Shown here in pieces: positions 45,743-54,717 of a stretch of DNA of 64,000 nucleotides. How positions within the stretch are numbered: the first letter of the stretch is position 1; every line of letters starts with the position of its first letter. The notes under the pieces are model-generated. The model saw only the letters and a program-made list of their open reading frames with translations, did no database searches and had not been told where the DNA came from. The stretch lies in assembly GCF_947496515.1 (NCBI RefSeq), contig NZ_CANMDB010000008.1, positions 62,001 through 126,000 of the forward strand. The letters run 5' to 3'. This DNA comes from an uncultured Roseobacter sp. GTDB taxonomy: Bacteria; Pseudomonadota; Alphaproteobacteria; Rhodobacterales; Rhodobacteraceae. The translations under genes were made by a program, and so were the position numbers.

Positions 45743-47146
45743 ATGACCGACACACCCGATCCCGCTGCCAAAGCCGCCGCCAACCAGATGTGGGGCGGGC
45801 GTTTCGCCGACGGACCGGATGCCATCATGGAAGCAATTAATGCGTCCATCTCATTCGACAAACGATTGGCGGCACAGGATATCGCGGGATCGCGCGCGCA
45901 TGCCGAGATGCTGGGCGCAACCGGCATTCTGGAGAGTAGCGATGTGGCAGCGATCCGGGAAGGCTTGCTCACGGTGTTGTCAGAAATCGAAGCGGGCACG
46001 TTTCAGTTCTCCGCAGCGCTCGAAGACATTCACATGAATGTAGAGGCGCGGCTGAAGGAGATCGTGGGTGAACCTGCCGGGCGTCTGCATACGGGCCGCA
46101 GCCGGAACGATCAGGTGGCGACGGATTTCAAGCTGTGGGTCAGGGACCAGCTGGACGCGACAGAGCAGGCGCTGCAGGCGCTGATTGCGGCGCTGCTGGA
46201 TCAGGCGGAGGCGGGGGCCGACTGGGTGATGCCCGGCTTTACCCATCTGCAGACCGCGCAGCCGGTGACCTGGGGCCATCACATGATGGCCTATGTGGAG
46301 ATGTTCGGGCGCGATTTGTCCCGGGTGCGCGACGCGCGGGCGCGGATGAATACCTCGCCACTGGGGGCGGCGGCGCTGGCGGGCACGTCCTTTCCCATTG
46401 ACCGGGAGATGACGGCAAAGGCGCTCGGGTTCGACGCACCGGCGGCCAATTCGCTTGATGCTGTCAGCGACCGGGATTTCGCGCTGGAGTTTCTGAGCAC
46501 GGCGAGCATCTGCGCGGTGCACCTCAGCCGCTTTGCCGAAGAGCTGGTGATCTGGTCCTCGGCGCAGTTCCGTTTTGTCACGCTCAGTGACCGCTTCTCG
46601 ACCGGCTCATCGATCATGCCGCAGAAGAAGAACCCCGATGCCGCAGAGCTGATCCGCGCCAAGGTGGGGCGGATTTTCGGGGCGCAGACGGCGCTGATGA
46701 TGGTCATGAAAGGTCTGCCGCTGGCCTATTCCAAGGACATGCAGGAAGACAAGGAACAGGTCTTTGACGCCGCCGACAACCTGATGCTGGCCCTGGCGGC
46801 GATGACCGGGATGGTCAGCGATATGACCGCGAACCGCGCGGCTTTGGCGGCTGCCGCCGGGGCGGGCTTTTCCACCGCGACGGATCTGGCGGACTGGCTG
46901 GTGCGGGTGCTGGGCCTGCCGTTCCGGGAGGCGCATCACATCACCGGCAGTCTTGTGGCGCTGGCGGAGGAGCGCGGCTGCGATCTGCCGGACCTCACGC
47001 TGGAGGACATGCAGGTCGGTCACGCTGGCATCACATCTGACGTGTTCGATGTGCTGGGGGTGGACAACTCGGTTGCCAGTCGCACATCCTACGGGGGCAC
47101 GGCACCCGAACAGGTGCGCGCGCAGATTGCCCGGTGGAAGGAGTGA
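45743..47146 (+). CDS. argH: Argininosuccinate lyase
   Basis: A 467-residue enzyme of the fumarase/aspartase superfamily, making arginine and fumarate. The signature [12 protein letters not shown] near residue 290 holds the catalytic Ser; [12 protein letters not shown] and [10 protein letters not shown] are the other conserved blocks. The ATG at 45743 is the family start; the frame is open upstream only as a tlpA shadow. It is followed at once by two very small lipoprotein genes. Confidence 0.97.
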   Translation: MTDTPDPAAKAAANQMWGGRFADGPDAIMEAINASISFDKRLAAQDIAGSRAHAEMLGATGILESSDVAAIREGLLTVLSEIEAGTFQFSAALEDIHMNVEARLKEIVGEPAGRLHTGRSRNDQVATDFKLWVRDQLDATEQALQALIAALLDQAEAGADWVMPGFTHLQTAQPVTWGHHMMAYVEMFGRDLSRVRDARARMNTSPLGAAALAGTSFPIDREMTAKALGFDAPAANSLDAVSDRDFALEFLSTASICAVHLSRFAEELVIWSSAQFRFVTLSDRFSTGSSIMPQKKNPDAAELIRAKVGRIFGAQTALMMVMKGLPLAYSKDMQEDKEQVFDAADNLMLALAAMTGMVSDMTANRAALAAAAGAGFSTATDLADWLVRVLGLPFREAHHITGSLVALAEERGCDLPDLTLEDMQVGHAGITSDVFDVLGVDNSVASRTSYGGTAPEQVRAQIARWKE

Positions 47147-47151
47147 CTGGC

Positions 47152-47325
47152 ATGAGATGCTTCATGGCGCTTGCGGCGGCGGCCTTTCTGGCAGGATGCG
47201 GTGTGGATGGGGAGCCGGTGGCCCCCCAGATCAACGGCGGGCTGACCATCAACAAGAACGGGATTTACCCCAGTGCGTCCGTGGGTGTGAACAGAGGGCC
47301 GCTGTCGGTCTGGCTGGGGCTGTGA
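47152..47325 (+). CDS. Mini-lipoprotein 1 after argH
   Basis: A 57-residue predicted lipoprotein: MRCFMALAAAAFLAGC is a signal with a lipobox (LAGC), then a 40-residue tail rich in Gly, Asn and Val (INGGLTINKNGIYPSASVGV). The gene begins 5 bases after argH and its stop overlaps the next one (GTGA). In many bacteria a small lipoprotein follows argH or precedes lysA (LptM/YifL-like); this may be a counterpart, but the match is by size and place only. Confidence 0.72.
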   Translation: MRCFMALAAAAFLAGCGVDGEPVAPQINGGLTINKNGIYPSASVGVNRGPLSVWLGL

Positions 47326-47468
47326 CGCGCGGCGGGATCCTTTTGGCGGCCTGTCTGCTGTCGGCCTGCACCGGCGGCAGCCCGACCACCGATCCTGCGC
47401 CAGAGACACCGAAGACCGGGGTGACAATCTCCGGTCATGCCTCCTTTGGCATCGTAAAGGGCGGCTGA
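47322..47468 (+). CDS. Mini-lipoprotein 2
   Basis: A 48-residue predicted lipoprotein from a GTG that overlaps the stop of the gene before. The signal ILLAACLLSAC ends in a lipobox, and the rest is Pro/Thr-rich, then GVTISGHASFGIVKGG, which echoes the end of mini-lipoprotein 1. It ends one base before the DUF2834 gene. The short length, coupling and lipobox make it likely real. Confidence 0.65.
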   Translation: MTRGGILLAACLLSACTGGSPTTDPAPETPKTGVTISGHASFGIVKGG

Positions 47469-47469
47469 G

Positions 47470-47793
47470 ATGGCGGGCCTGCGATATGTCTGGCTGGCGC
47501 TCGCCGTCTGGGGGACCATCCACCCCATGAGCTACTTTATCCAGTGGTTCAACGAAAACACCTGGGATCTCATGGCCATGGTGGACGCCTGGCACGTCAA
47601 TGCGGCAACCAGCGGGCTGGTCTGGGATCTGACGGTCGCGGCGGTGACCCTGACAGTCTGGGTGATCGCGGAGAGCGTCCGGACGCGGCGCTGGCTCGGG
47701 TTGCTGGCCATTCCGGCGACCTTTTGCATCGGTGTGAGCTGCGGCTTGCCGCTCTATCTTTTCCTGCGCAGCGGGGCACCCCGGCGGCCGTAA
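47470..47793 (+). CDS. DUF2834 membrane protein
   Basis: A 107-residue protein with three membrane segments (about 5-20, 48-66 and 76-99). The arrangement LRYVWLALAVWGTIHP, then WDLTVAAVTLTVWVIAE, matches the DUF2834 family of small membrane proteins of unknown role. It starts one base after the mini-lipoprotein, so argH and these three small genes probably form one transcript. Confidence 0.78.
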   Translation: MAGLRYVWLALAVWGTIHPMSYFIQWFNENTWDLMAMVDAWHVNAATSGLVWDLTVAAVTLTVWVIAESVRTRRWLGLLAIPATFCIGVSCGLPLYLFLRSGAPRRP

Positions 47794-47937
47794 CGCTGCG
47801 TCGTTTCGCCAGTGGAAACTGTATGTTCCCGGTAAAATTGAACTAAACGCTGGTTTGCGTGCGTTGGGTATGTGAATACGCACTCAGTCCGAGTGCCTAC
47901 GCCCGTTTTTGGGCACGTAACGAGTATCGAGGTAGAT

Positions 47938-48681
47938 ATGAAGCAGATTACAAAGATTGCCGCCGTCGCATTGTCTCTGGCAGCCGGGGCACAGGCAGCG
48001 AGCGCAAGCTCGATCGTCATGACCTTTGACGAAGCACAGCCAAACCTTGGCAACAACGGTGCCTGGACGTCTTATCAATTCGCAGGCCGGACCTTTGGCA
48101 TCTCTTCGTGGGGGCACAGTAGCGAAGGGGCGAACCTCTTTGACACGACCTGTTCCACCTCGCCGCAGGCAACAAGCGATTGCGCGGGCGACCGGGACAT
48201 CATTCCCGGCGGTGTTGCGGGCACAAGCTCCGACGGTGTCGGCGGCAACGTGCTGATCCGGCAGCGGACCTCTGACCGCAACGGCGATCTGGCGAATGAC
48301 CAGGCCAACAATGGCGGGATCACCTTCACCCTGTTGGCAGGCAAGGCGCTCACATGGCTCGGGGCCTCTGCGGTGGATGACGGCAAGTTCGGCTTCTTCA
48401 CGACGACCGGGGGTATCAACACCTGGCTGGGGTCCATCGCGGGTCTGGACGACAGCGAGACCGCGGCGCTGACCTTCGACAACCCCTCCCCACTGATCGA
48501 AGAGGGCGATTCCTTTTCGATCTTCTTCAAGGGATCGGGTGCGGTGGACAGCTTTGTCTTTGCCGAAGAGGACGATTTCAACCCGACGCCCGTGCCACTG
48601 CCTGCGGGTCTGCCGCTGCTGCTGGCCGGTCTGGGCGGGCTTGCCCTTGTCTCGCGCCGGCGCGCGGCTCGGCAAGGCTGA
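47938..48681 (+). CDS. VPLPA-CTERM sorting-domain exported protein
   Basis: A 247-residue exported protein. The N-terminal signal peptide ends near ASASS. The C-terminus is a textbook VPLPA-CTERM tripartite signal: VPLPAGLPLLLAGLGGLAL followed by SRRRAARQG, recognised by an XrtD-type exosortase. The mature domain is Gly/Asn/Asp-rich with no known fold that I can name, and holds one close Cys pair (DTTCSTSPQATSDC). It is probably tied to exopolysaccharide or the cell surface. The exosortase is not in this window. A terminator follows. Confidence 0.88.
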   Translation: MKQITKIAAVALSLAAGAQAASASSIVMTFDEAQPNLGNNGAWTSYQFAGRTFGISSWGHSSEGANLFDTTCSTSPQATSDCAGDRDIIPGGVAGTSSDGVGGNVLIRQRTSDRNGDLANDQANNGGITFTLLAGKALTWLGASAVDDGKFGFFTTTGGINTWLGSIAGLDDSETAALTFDNPSPLIEEGDSFSIFFKGSGAVDSFVFAEEDDFNPTPVPLPAGLPLLLAGLGGLALVSRRRAARQG

Positions 48682-48703
48682 GCATTTTTCATAACCTCGC
48701 GGG

Positions 48704-48731
48704 AAGGGGGTGGCTGCGGCCGCCCCTTTTT
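48704..48731 (+). terminator. Rho-independent terminator after the VPLPA-CTERM gene
   Basis: The stem AAGGGGGTGGC (48704-48714) pairs with GCCGCCCCTTT (48719-48729), with two wobble pairs, around a TGCG loop and runs into five T in total. Confidence 0.82.
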
Positions 48732-48792
48732 CGTTGCGACAATTGCGCGATTGCCTGTGCGTGCCGGTCTGGTATGAGGCACGGGTTTACGC

Positions 48793-50070
48793 ATGGGGGT
48801 GCTCTTGGATCATTTTCTCTATCGCGACGGCGCTCTCTTTGCCGAAGACGTCCCGATCGCCGAGATCGCGCGGCAGGTGGGCACACCGTTCTATGTCTAT
48901 TCGACCGCCACGCTGCTCCGGCACTATCAGCTCTTTGATGAGGCGCTGGAGGGGCTCGATCATCTGGTGTGCTACGCGATGAAGGCGGCCAGCAATCAGG
49001 CGATTCTGGCGACGCTGGCGCAGGCGGGCGCGGGCATGGATGTGGTGTCGGGCGGCGAATACCAGCGCGCGCGCGCCGCCGGTGTGCCGGGCGAGCGCAT
49101 CGTGTTTTCCGGTGTTGGCAAGACCGCCGCCGAGATCCGCATGGCGCTCGAAGGGGGCATCCGCCAGTTCAACGTGGAATCCGAGCCCGAGATGGAGGTG
49201 CTGAATGCGACGGCGCTGGCCATGGGGGTCCGCGCGCCGGTGACGATCCGGCTCAACCCGGATGTGGACGCCAAGACCCACGCGAAAATCGCCACTGGCA
49301 AATCAGAGAATAAATTCGGCATCCCGATCAGCCGCGCCCGCGAGGTTTACGCGCTGGCCGCGTCGATGGAGGGGCTCGAGGTCATCGGCATCGACGTGCA
49401 TATCGGCAGCCAGCTGACGGACCTCACCCCGTTTGAGGTGGCCTACAGCAAGGTGGCCGAGCTGACGGAAGTGCTGCGTGGCGACGGGCACGAGATCCGG
49501 CGGCTTGATCTGGGTGGCGGTCTGGGCATCCCCTACGCGCGCGACAATCAGGCGCCGCCGCTGCCGTCCGACTACGGCGCGCTGGTCAAGCGCACGCTGG
49601 GCCATCTGGGCTGCGAGATCGAGATCGAGCCGGGCAGGCTGATCGCAGGCAACGCGGGGCTTCTGGTGTCAGAGGTGATCTACGTCAAATCAGGCGAAGA
49701 CCGCGACTTCCTGATCCTCGATGCGGCGATGAACGACCTCATCCGCCCGGCCATGTATGAGGCCTATCATGATATCGTCCCGGTGATCGAACCGGCACCG
49801 GGCACCCCGCCCGCCACCTACGATGTGGTGGGCCCGGTCTGCGAAAGCGGCGATACCTTTGCCAAGGGCCGCGAGATGCCACCGGTGGCACCCGGCGATC
49901 TGGTGGCCTTCCGCTCGGCGGGTGCTTACGGCGCGGTCATGAGCAGCGAGTACAACTCCCGCCCCCTGATCCCCGAAGTTCTGGTGAAAGAGGATCAATT
50001 TGCGGTTATTCGCCGACGTCCGACCTTTGACGAAATGATAAAACGAGATACCATACCTCAATGGCTTTGA
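48793..50070 (+). CDS. lysA: Diaminopimelate decarboxylase
   Basis: A 425-residue fold-type III PLP enzyme, last step of lysine synthesis. PLP Lys is in CYAMKAASN near residue 60; HIGSQ near 203, GGGLGIPY near 240 and the CESGDTFAKGRE motif near 350 are all present. The start ATG at 48793 is the most upstream; a TTG four codons on is an alternative. A DUF4175 protein follows 40 bases on. Confidence 0.96.
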   Translation: MGVLLDHFLYRDGALFAEDVPIAEIARQVGTPFYVYSTATLLRHYQLFDEALEGLDHLVCYAMKAASNQAILATLAQAGAGMDVVSGGEYQRARAAGVPGERIVFSGVGKTAAEIRMALEGGIRQFNVESEPEMEVLNATALAMGVRAPVTIRLNPDVDAKTHAKIATGKSENKFGIPISRAREVYALAASMEGLEVIGIDVHIGSQLTDLTPFEVAYSKVAELTEVLRGDGHEIRRLDLGGGLGIPYARDNQAPPLPSDYGALVKRTLGHLGCEIEIEPGRLIAGNAGLLVSEVIYVKSGEDRDFLILDAAMNDLIRPAMYEAYHDIVPVIEPAPGTPPATYDVVGPVCESGDTFAKGREMPPVAPGDLVAFRSAGAYGAVMSSEYNSRPLIPEVLVKEDQFAVIRRRPTFDEMIKRDTIPQWL

Positions 50071-50110
50071 GCGCGCATTCCCGCGTCCAAGGACCGGTGG
50101 AGACGCGGCG

Positions 50111-52711
50111 ATGGCTTCGAGACCCCAAAGCGATACAGACAGCAGCCTGAGAGAGGTGCGCTGGCCCCTTCGCTGGACCCGCGCGGGTATGCTGGCGGAG
50201 GCAACCGTACAAAGCTTCTGGCCCTTGATCGCAGTGTGCCTTTTCGTGCTCGGTCTTCTGATGCTGGGGCTGCAGGACACCGTGGCGGTGGAAGCGGTCT
50301 GGACAGCGGCGGTGCTGAGCGTCGTGGCGGCGATTGCGGCGCTGATCTACGGTCTGCGGCGCTTTGCGCTGCCCAGCCGGGACGCTGCCATTGCGCGCCT
50401 GGATGCCAGCCTGCCGGACCGACCGTTACAGGCGCTCACCGATACTCAGACCATCGGGGCACAGGATGCCGCTTCTGCTGCGGTGTGGCGCGCCCACCAG
50501 AAACGCATGGCCGCCCGCGCCGCCGAGGCCGAGGCGGTCCCGGCCAACCTGAACGTGGCATCGCGTGATCCTTACGCGCTGCGCTACATGGCCGTGCTGG
50601 TCTTTGCCGTCGCCCTCGTCTTCGGCTCCGTCTGGCGGGTAGGCTCTGTCGCGACCATGGCACCGGGTGGTGCGGATCTCGCGGCCGGACCTGTCTGGGA
50701 GGGCTGGGCGGAAAGCCCGCGCTACACGGGTCGTCCGACGATCTACCTCAACGACATCCCCGAGGGCGCGCTACAGGTGCCCGTGGGCAGTCTGATCACC
50801 TTGCGTCTTTACGGCGAGCTGGGTGCGCTGACACTGTCGGAAACCGTTTCGGGCCGGACGGAGGTGCCGCCCGCATCCGATCCTGTGCAGGATTTCACCG
50901 TCGTGCAGGACGGCACCCTGAGCATCAACGGACCCGGCGGGCGCAGCTGGGACATCGCGGTCATTGCCGATGCACCGCCTCGGATCGCTGTCCTGGGGGA
51001 CCCTTCTGCCGCCGCTCTGGGAGAGATGACGCTGCCGTTCGAGGCCAGTGACGATTACGGTGTCGAGGCGGGCGAGGCGCGGTTTACCGTCGATCTTGCG
51101 GCGGTCACCCGGGCCCACGGGCTGACCATTGACCCCGAACCCCGGCCTGATCTGATCGTGCCACTGCCCACGCCGATCTCCGGCAACAGGCGCGCCTTCG
51201 AGGAAAATCTGATAGAGGATTTCTCGACCCACCCTTGGGCGAATCTGCCGGTTCTGGCGCATCTCTCGGTGCTGGACGGGGCTGAACAACGGTTCGAGAC
51301 AGAGCCGCATGCGATGGTGCTGCCGGGGCGGCGTTTCTTTGACCCGGTGGCGGCAGCGGTGATCGAACAGCGCCGCGATCTGCTGTGGTCGCGTGAAAAC
51401 ACCGGGCGCATTGCGCAGATCCTGCGCGCGGCCGCCCATCTGCCGGACCAGATTTTCCGCAAGGAGACCGATGCGTTGCGGCTGCGCAAGGTGATCCGGC
51501 AGCTGGAGACATTCGCGAATTATGGCCTCAGCGACGAGATGCAGCAGGATCTCGCAGATGAGATGTGGGACCTTGCGCTGACGCTCGAAGAGGGTGATCT
51601 GGCCGATGCGGAAGAGCGGATGCGCCGCGCGCAGGAGCGTCTGGATGAGGCCATCCGCAACGGCGCCTCGGACGAGGAGATCGCGGAGCTGATGCGCGAG
51701 CTGCGCCGCGCCACGGAGGATTATCTGCAGCAGATGATGCGCCAGGCGGAACGGCAGCAGCAGCAAAACGACGAGAACCGCTCGGGTCAGAACGAAAATA
51801 CCATGACCCTGACGCAGGATGACATCCAGCGCATGATGGACCGTATCCAGGAGCTGATGGAGCAGGGCCGCATGGCCGAGGCTCAGCAGGCGTTGCAAGA
51901 GCTTCAGGAAATGATGGAGAACATGCGCGCGGCGCAAAGCCAGCCCGGGCAGGGCGGTCAGAGCCCCGGCGAGCAGGCGATGGAAGGTCTGTCGGAAACC
52001 CTGCGCGAGCAGCAGGGGCTGAGCGATCAGGCGTTCCGGGATCTGCAGGAGCAGTTCAACCCGGGCGCGCGCGCCGGTGAAAGCCAAGAGAACGAAGGCC
52101 GCAACGGCGGTGAAGGCCGCGGTCAGAGCCACGAGGGCCAGAGCGGTCAAGGTCAGGGACAGGCGGACGGCCAGCAGGGTGCACCGCAGCCCGGAGAGGG
52201 ACCGAACGCCGAGGATCTGGCGCAGCGCCAACAGGCGCTCCGGGATGAACTCAGACGGCAGCAGGATGCGATGCCCGGCGGGGGCACGCCGGAGGGCGAT
52301 GCGGCCCGTGACGCGCTGGACCACGCAGGCCGTGCTATGGAAGACGCCGAGGAATCCTTGCGCAACGATGATCTGGCCGAAGCGATCGACGACCAGAGCG
52401 AAGCCATGGAGGCACTGCGCGAGGGGATGCGCTCGCTGGGCGAGATGATGGCGCAGCAACAGCAAAACCAGCAGCCGGGGCAGGGCAACCAGCGCGCCGA
52501 CGGCCCGCCGAACGACACCGACCCCTTGGGCCGTGAGCGCGACGGGGATGGCCAAAACCCTGACAACGGCAGCCGTCTGGCCGATGGCGCGGGCACGGAT
52601 CCTTACGGCCGGGCGCGGGACCTGCTCGATGACATCCGGCGCCGCGCAGGGGAGGCCGATCGCTCCGAAGAGGAACGCGACTATCTCAACCGGTTGCTGG
52701 ATCGGTTCTGA
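50111..52711 (+). CDS. TIGR02302/DUF4175 membrane protein with Gln-rich low-complexity region
   Basis: An 866-residue alphaproteobacterial protein. It has two or three membrane segments near the N-terminus (about 38-57, 63-82 and 158-178), a long region with beta-rich domains, then a Gln/Glu/Met-rich helical part (residues 540-650) and a Gly/Gln low-complexity stretch (650-850). This matches the TIGR02302 family by layout and length. Role unknown; probably envelope-associated. It may be cotranscribed with lysA. Confidence 0.85.
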   Translation: MASRPQSDTDSSLREVRWPLRWTRAGMLAEATVQSFWPLIAVCLFVLGLLMLGLQDTVAVEAVWTAAVLSVVAAIAALIYGLRRFALPSRDAAIARLDASLPDRPLQALTDTQTIGAQDAASAAVWRAHQKRMAARAAEAEAVPANLNVASRDPYALRYMAVLVFAVALVFGSVWRVGSVATMAPGGADLAAGPVWEGWAESPRYTGRPTIYLNDIPEGALQVPVGSLITLRLYGELGALTLSETVSGRTEVPPASDPVQDFTVVQDGTLSINGPGGRSWDIAVIADAPPRIAVLGDPSAAALGEMTLPFEASDDYGVEAGEARFTVDLAAVTRAHGLTIDPEPRPDLIVPLPTPISGNRRAFEENLIEDFSTHPWANLPVLAHLSVLDGAEQRFETEPHAMVLPGRRFFDPVAAAVIEQRRDLLWSRENTGRIAQILRAAAHLPDQIFRKETDALRLRKVIRQLETFANYGLSDEMQQDLADEMWDLALTLEEGDLADAEERMRRAQERLDEAIRNGASDEEIAELMRELRRATEDYLQQMMRQAERQQQQNDENRSGQNENTMTLTQDDIQRMMDRIQELMEQGRMAEAQQALQELQEMMENMRAAQSQPGQGGQSPGEQAMEGLSETLREQQGLSDQAFRDLQEQFNPGARAGESQENEGRNGGEGRGQSHEGQSGQGQGQADGQQGAPQPGEGPNAEDLAQRQQALRDELRRQQDAMPGGGTPEGDAARDALDHAGRAMEDAEESLRNDDLAEAIDDQSEAMEALREGMRSLGEMMAQQQQNQQPGQGNQRADGPPNDTDPLGRERDGDGQNPDNGSRLADGAGTDPYGRARDLLDDIRRRAGEADRSEEERDYLNRLLDRF

Positions 52712-53036
52712 GGTAGGTTGGAGGCCGGGTCGCTCTGCCGTATGTCAACGGGTGCCGCGGCGACGTAGAGCCATGGCTCAGGCTCGCGCCAGCTTTCTGG
52801 AACGGGTCTGACGGCAATGATGCGCGTGCGACATGCCTGGGCGGCAGGTGCTCTGGGACAGGGGACGACGCTTTCGCAAGGCGATGGCTCGTTTAGCTAA
52901 AGCTATCTAAAATACATAGTAAGCCCTCGGCCCGGCGCGTCGTGGCTCGGTGCCCCACGCCTCAAGAGCCTCGTCATGCCGCCTTTGTGCCGGTTGGAGA
53001 CTCGAAGGCTGACCCATTGTATCCGGGTGTCAGATG
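52712..53036. other. Intergenic stretch between convergent genes
   Basis: The 325-base gap between the convergent DUF4175 and zinc-ribbon genes has no supported gene. It contains an AT-richer patch (about 52890-52920, including the palindrome TTTAGCTAAA at 52892-52901). Near its end lies one arm of a 9-bp inverted repeat (GCTGACCCA 53008-53016) whose partner (TGGGTCAGC 53071-53079) is inside the end of the zinc-ribbon gene, and ATTGTATCC occurs twice (53016-53024, 53059-53067). Confidence 0.45.
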
Positions 53037-53876
53037 CTAAGGTGTCCGGTTGCCGGTGATTGTATCCAGTTGGGTCAGCGTCGCCGCCACCTGACGGTCG
53101 AGCCACATGCGGCCCGTGTCCACCAGGCTCACATAACTGCTCAACCACGGGTCGGACTGCGGCAGCACCTCGGCCAGTTCCGGTGCAAAGACGTATGCCA
53201 GCGTCAACACTGCTGCGAGCCCCAATACGGTGAGAAAACCAGCACCGAAGCGGCGTTTCTCCCTGGCCTCTACCTGACCGGTCTGGCCGGGGTCCTCCGC
53301 CGGGCTGCGCGCGCTGTTGGAGCGCAGGGTGGAATTGATCTGCTCGATGTCAGGCAGCCGCGCGCGCCGGTCGCCCGCAGCAGTGGCCGTCGCGGTCGCC
53401 ACGGCCGGGGTGATGGGGCGGGGCTCATCGGTTGCTGCGGGCTGCGCCGGAGAGGATGCGGCATCAAGGCCAAGATCGGGCTGGCTTTCAAGGGCCGCCG
53501 CGTCGCGTTTGCGGGCATCGGCCTCGCGCGCGGCCTCTTCGCGGAGCACATCCGCCACCGCCGGATCGAGCGGTCGCCGTGTCGGCATGGACGGCGCCTC
53601 GGTATCCTCCTCCGGCGGCGTGTCCTCATCAGACGGTGCCTCATCGGGTACCGGATCCGGCGGCGCGTCATCCGTGCTTGCCGTTGGCCCCGGGTCCTGT
53701 TCGGCGTCACCCTCGGGTGCAGCCGTTTCCGCGACAAGGTCGGCCTCCTCCGCATCAGGATGGTTCTGGAACCACGTGTGTCCGCAGTTCGAGCACTGAA
53801 CATCGCGCCCGTTCGGCGGCATGACGTTGTCGGGCACTTCGTACTGCGCGTCACAGTTCGGGCAGATCAGGCGCAT
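53037..53876 (-). CDS. MJ0042-type zinc-ribbon membrane protein
   Basis: A 279-residue protein. The N-terminal zinc ribbon (CPNCDAQYEVPDN...CSNCGHTW, residues 5-34) is the MJ0042 type, followed by a long acidic Pro-rich linker (40-200) and one membrane segment near 218-236, then a periplasmic tail. The start at 53876 is supported by GGAG six bases upstream and by the family N-terminus MRLICPNC. Role unknown. It is divergent from ftsE. Confidence 0.85.
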   Translation of the reverse strand: MRLICPNCDAQYEVPDNVMPPNGRDVQCSNCGHTWFQNHPDAEEADLVAETAAPEGDAEQDPGPTASTDDAPPDPVPDEAPSDEDTPPEEDTEAPSMPTRRPLDPAVADVLREEAAREADARKRDAAALESQPDLGLDAASSPAQPAATDEPRPITPAVATATATAAGDRRARLPDIEQINSTLRSNSARSPAEDPGQTGQVEAREKRRFGAGFLTVLGLAAVLTLAYVFAPELAEVLPQSDPWLSSYVSLVDTGRMWLDRQVAATLTQLDTITGNRTP

Positions 53877-54039
53877 GGAGGCTCCAACTTCATCGTTTCC
53901 TCTCAACGGTTTGGTTTCGCTGCACCATATTGGCATCCCGATCGTGCTAAAAGCGTTAACTGCGCTGGCCTATCCCCGCCTGTGCATTGAAACCGGACGG
54001 GCCTTGGGGCACAAGGGCGCAGTAACGCCGGGGGCCTGT

Positions 54040-54717
54040 GTGATCGAGCTGGAAAATGTCGCCTATAGCTACGGTGACGGCGCCTTGTTGACGCAGGTGT
54101 CGCTGACGCTGGCGCCCGGATCCTTCCATTTCCTGACAGGGCCGTCGGGGGCAGGCAAGACCACCTTGCTGAAGCTGTGTTACGGCGCGCTGCATCCCAC
54201 CACGGGCAATACGCTGTTCTTTGGCGAGGATGTCTCGCGCATGTCGCGGGACGCGGTGGCAAATCTGCGCCGCCGCGTCGGCGTGGTGCATCAGGACTGC
54301 AGCTTTCTCGACCATCTGAGTGTTGCCGATAACATCCGTCTGCCGCTGTCGGTCGCGGGCAGGCAGGCGGAAGAGGCACGCGAGGATCTGGCGGAGCTGA
54401 TGGCCTGGGTCGGGCTCACCGAGCGGGCGCAGGCGCTGCCGCCGGAGCTGTCGGGGGGTGAGCGGCAACGCGCCGCGCTGGCCCGCGCGGTGATCCTGTC
54501 GCCGGATGTGCTGCTGGCCGATGAGCCGACGGGCAACGTGGACTGGGAGATGTCCCAGCGGCTGTTGCGCCTGCTGGTGGAACTCAACCGGATGGGCAAG
54601 ACCGTGCTCATTGCCACCCATGACCTCAGCCTGATCCGGGCGGCCAAGACGCAGGTGCAGGCGCGGGTGCTGCGCATCGTGGGTGGGCAGGTACAGCAGG
54701 CAGGGGCCGACCTGTGA
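54040..54717 (+). CDS. ftsE: Cell-division ABC ATPase
   Basis: A 225-residue ATPase. Walker A GPSGAGKTT near residue 36, signature LSGGERQRAALARA near 137 and Walker B LLADEPTGNVD near 159 are intact. With FtsX it activates septal peptidoglycan hydrolases. The start is taken as the GTG at 54040 because the family N-terminus (VIELENVAYSYG) begins there; it has no obvious ribosome-binding site. The stop overlaps ftsX's GTG. Confidence 0.94.
   Translation: MIELENVAYSYGDGALLTQVSLTLAPGSFHFLTGPSGAGKTTLLKLCYGALHPTTGNTLFFGEDVSRMSRDAVANLRRRVGVVHQDCSFLDHLSVADNIRLPLSVAGRQAEEAREDLAELMAWVGLTERAQALPPELSGGERQRAALARAVILSPDVLLADEPTGNVDWEMSQRLLRLLVELNRMGKTVLIATHDLSLIRAAKTQVQARVLRIVGGQVQQAGADL

Noticed and set aside
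52903-53148. An 81-residue minus-strand frame overlapping the zinc-ribbon gene end
   Set aside because: It is out of frame with the clear zinc-ribbon gene and has no supporting motif or start signal.
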